NCBI GenBank assembly: GCA_013817115.1 | Contig: JACDDG010000010.1 | Span: forward strand, 1-16,088 | DNA from: Parachlamydiaceae bacterium | Lineage (GTDB): Bacteria > Chlamydiota > Chlamydiia > Chlamydiales > Parachlamydiaceae | DNA length: 16,088 nt | Direction of reading: 5' to 3' | In this document: positions 14,779 through 16,088 of the stretch, one piece after another | Position numbering within the stretch: position 1 is the stretch's first letter | How the letters are laid out: every line of letters starts with the position of its first letter | Notes under the pieces: generated by a model | Told to the model about the DNA's origin: nothing | What the model saw: the letters and a program-made list of their open reading frames with translations, nothing else | Databases searched by the model: none | Program-made: the position numbers and the translations under genes

Positions 14779-16062
14779 ATGTTATTTCGTTCTACTTCCA
14801 TTCTTTCTGTGCTTTCCATTTCTTCGTTGTTTTTAGGCGGTATTTACGCCTATCAGCAAGATGAACGGCAACCTCTCGGTCAAAGAGGTAATTTTCAAAC
14901 TACCGAAGCAAGACAACCTTTAGGCGAAAGAGGTGGCATTGTAGTGGCGCAACCGGGGCGAACATCGGAACCAGAGCAAGCTTTAATTAAAATGGCAGTG
15001 CCAGAGAAAAAGAAAAAAGAGCATAAAAAAAACAAAAAGAAAGACAAATCACGCGATCAAATTGGAGAAAAAGGCCAAGGTGCTTCTCCCTTGCATGCAA
15101 TGCCCGTTGTAGTGGCTCAGCCGAGACAGCAAGAACGGCCTGTAGTCGTGAACACACCGGTGATGATTAAAGAAAAAAAACACAAAAAAGATAAATCTCG
15201 TCAAACTCTTGGCGAAAGAAGCGATAGAAATGATATAAGTGATCGGCAGCCAATCATGGTAGCCCAACCGCGTCAAGAAATCGGTCCGCAGTCGCAGCTA
15301 TCAATCCAAAGACCTCTATCTCTTCCTCAATCACGTCAAGTAATAACTCCTTTAGAAAAAGGACCTAGGCAAGTTATAGGTGAACGTGCAAGGCCAATGC
15401 AGAATGCTCCTGTCGTCGGCTTGCGTCAACCAATTGGTGTAAATTCGCCTGTTGTTGTGCCGACACCATTACAACGCTCAGAAAGACCAGCAATTTCGGT
15501 TGGATTCCAAATGGGTAATGCGGTGGTTGCACAGCCGCAAAGGCCTGTCATTGTCCCAAGACCAATGCCTCAGGTTATAGTTATTGATCGGAATTCAGCG
15601 ATTTATCCTTCAGCAGTATTAACACCTTACTTTATTTCGAGGCGCGGGGATTCCCTTCAACTTGATAATGGTTCTAGTTGGAATGTTCGTCCTAGGGATC
15701 GGAAAATTGTACGTAAATGGGATAATGGAGATGCGATAGTTATCGAAACAGGAAGATTTTTTTCTTGGTCTACCTACAAGTTGGTAAATTACACACGTGG
15801 AGTTTCTGTAGATGTAGAGCTCAACGATGCTGTTTGTAATGGAATGCTATCCCATTGGGTTGCAGAGATAAATCCTTTTGAAGGCTATTTGCGTTTGCAG
15901 GATGGTTCAGTTTGGAGAATGAGTACGCATGAATTGTTAAATTGGCAAGTGAATGACGATGTGATCATTGCACTTAGCAAAAACTTTTTTTCAAACAATT
16001 CATCTTATGTTTTGATCAATCCGCGTGTGAAATCACGCTTAGTGGCTGTCTTTAGTTTATAG
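14779..16062 (+). CDS. Exported repeat protein with RQx(L/I)GER motifs and a duplicated C-terminal module
   Basis: Unrecognised 427-residue protein. The signal peptide spans residues 1-24 (ending GIYA). Residues 25-260 are disordered-looking, with six copies of RQx(L/I)G(E/Q)R at about 30, 45, 92, 141, 197 and 216, four copies of a VVAQP(R/Q) phrase (about 54, 111, 160, 249), and two lysine-rich blocks (75-91 and 131-140). The C-terminal part holds two tandem copies of a roughly 65-residue module (about 285-350 and 360-427). Each has a strand with (Q/R)L..(N/D)GS.W, then W..(G/D)D..I(V/I), then a final L(V/I)N strand, likely beta-rich. AGGAG 7-8 bases before the ATG supports the start. The protein is probably secreted or surface-bound. 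Adhesion or binding of a charged polymer is a guess. Confidence 0.8.
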   Translation: MLFRSTSILSVLSISSLFLGGIYAYQQDERQPLGQRGNFQTTEARQPLGERGGIVVAQPGRTSEPEQALIKMAVPEKKKKEHKKNKKKDKSRDQIGEKGQGASPLHAMPVVVAQPRQQERPVVVNTPVMIKEKKHKKDKSRQTLGERSDRNDISDRQPIMVAQPRQEIGPQSQLSIQRPLSLPQSRQVITPLEKGPRQVIGERARPMQNAPVVGLRQPIGVNSPVVVPTPLQRSERPAISVGFQMGNAVVAQPQRPVIVPRPMPQVIVIDRNSAIYPSAVLTPYFISRRGDSLQLDNGSSWNVRPRDRKIVRKWDNGDAIVIETGRFFSWSTYKLVNYTRGVSVDVELNDAVCNGMLSHWVAEINPFEGYLRLQDGSVWRMSTHELLNWQVNDDVIIALSKNFFSNNSSYVLINPRVKSRLVAVFSL

Positions 16063-16088
16063 TGAATGTTTTTTTGGGGGGGTAAATC

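Overview
The window looks like a piece of a chlamydial chromosome, most likely an environmental (amoeba-associated, Parachlamydia-like) member of the phylum. The main evidence is a complete V-type ATPase operon on the minus strand in the order E - DUF2764 - A - B - D - I - K. Its A and B subunits read very much like those of Chlamydia, and it has the same gene order as the operon in Chlamydia trachomatis. The moderate to low GC, the many small exported proteins without recognisable families, and the long intergenic palindromes fit that assignment. The genus cannot be decided from sequence reading alone.

Layout. Positions 1-2650 hold an unrecognised small membrane protein (minus), a gene-free stretch of about 575 bases, and an MHS-type major facilitator transporter (plus). 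At 2655-3860 is an AAA/DUF4143 ATPase (minus), a gene type that is often patchily distributed. The V-ATPase operon runs on the minus strand from about 12103 down to 4115. Two of its internal gaps, and the gap after its last gene, are filled by long inverted repeats of three different sequences (10456-10651, 4581-4726, 3921-4086). The middle one supplies the last codons and the stop of the I subunit.

Divergent from the operon, 12289-16062 (plus) is a run of six exported or membrane proteins. Three are tiny proteins with one layout: signal peptide, short Tyr/Pro/Ser-rich stretch, one membrane helix, and a basic His/Cys tail ending exactly in His-Cys-His. The second and third are each followed at once (4-base gap, 1-base overlap) by a gene for an exported protein: a PsbP/DcrB-like protein and a lipoprotein. 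The last gene encodes an exported repeat protein with six copies of an RQx(L/I)G(E/Q)R motif, lysine-rich blocks and a duplicated C-terminal module.

How the genes work together. The V-ATPase genes make a rotary ion pump. Subunit K keeps the side chains that bind Na+ in Enterococcus NtpK, so sodium coupling is possible. No genes for subunits C, F or G are present here, and DUF2764 is a candidate stand-in for C. The HCH-tail cluster is the best candidate for something undescribed: a family of small inner-membrane proteins with probable cytoplasmic metal-binding-like tails, each perhaps paired with an envelope protein. Start sites were moved from the longest open frame wherever a Shine-Dalgarno sequence or family alignment clearly favoured another codon.
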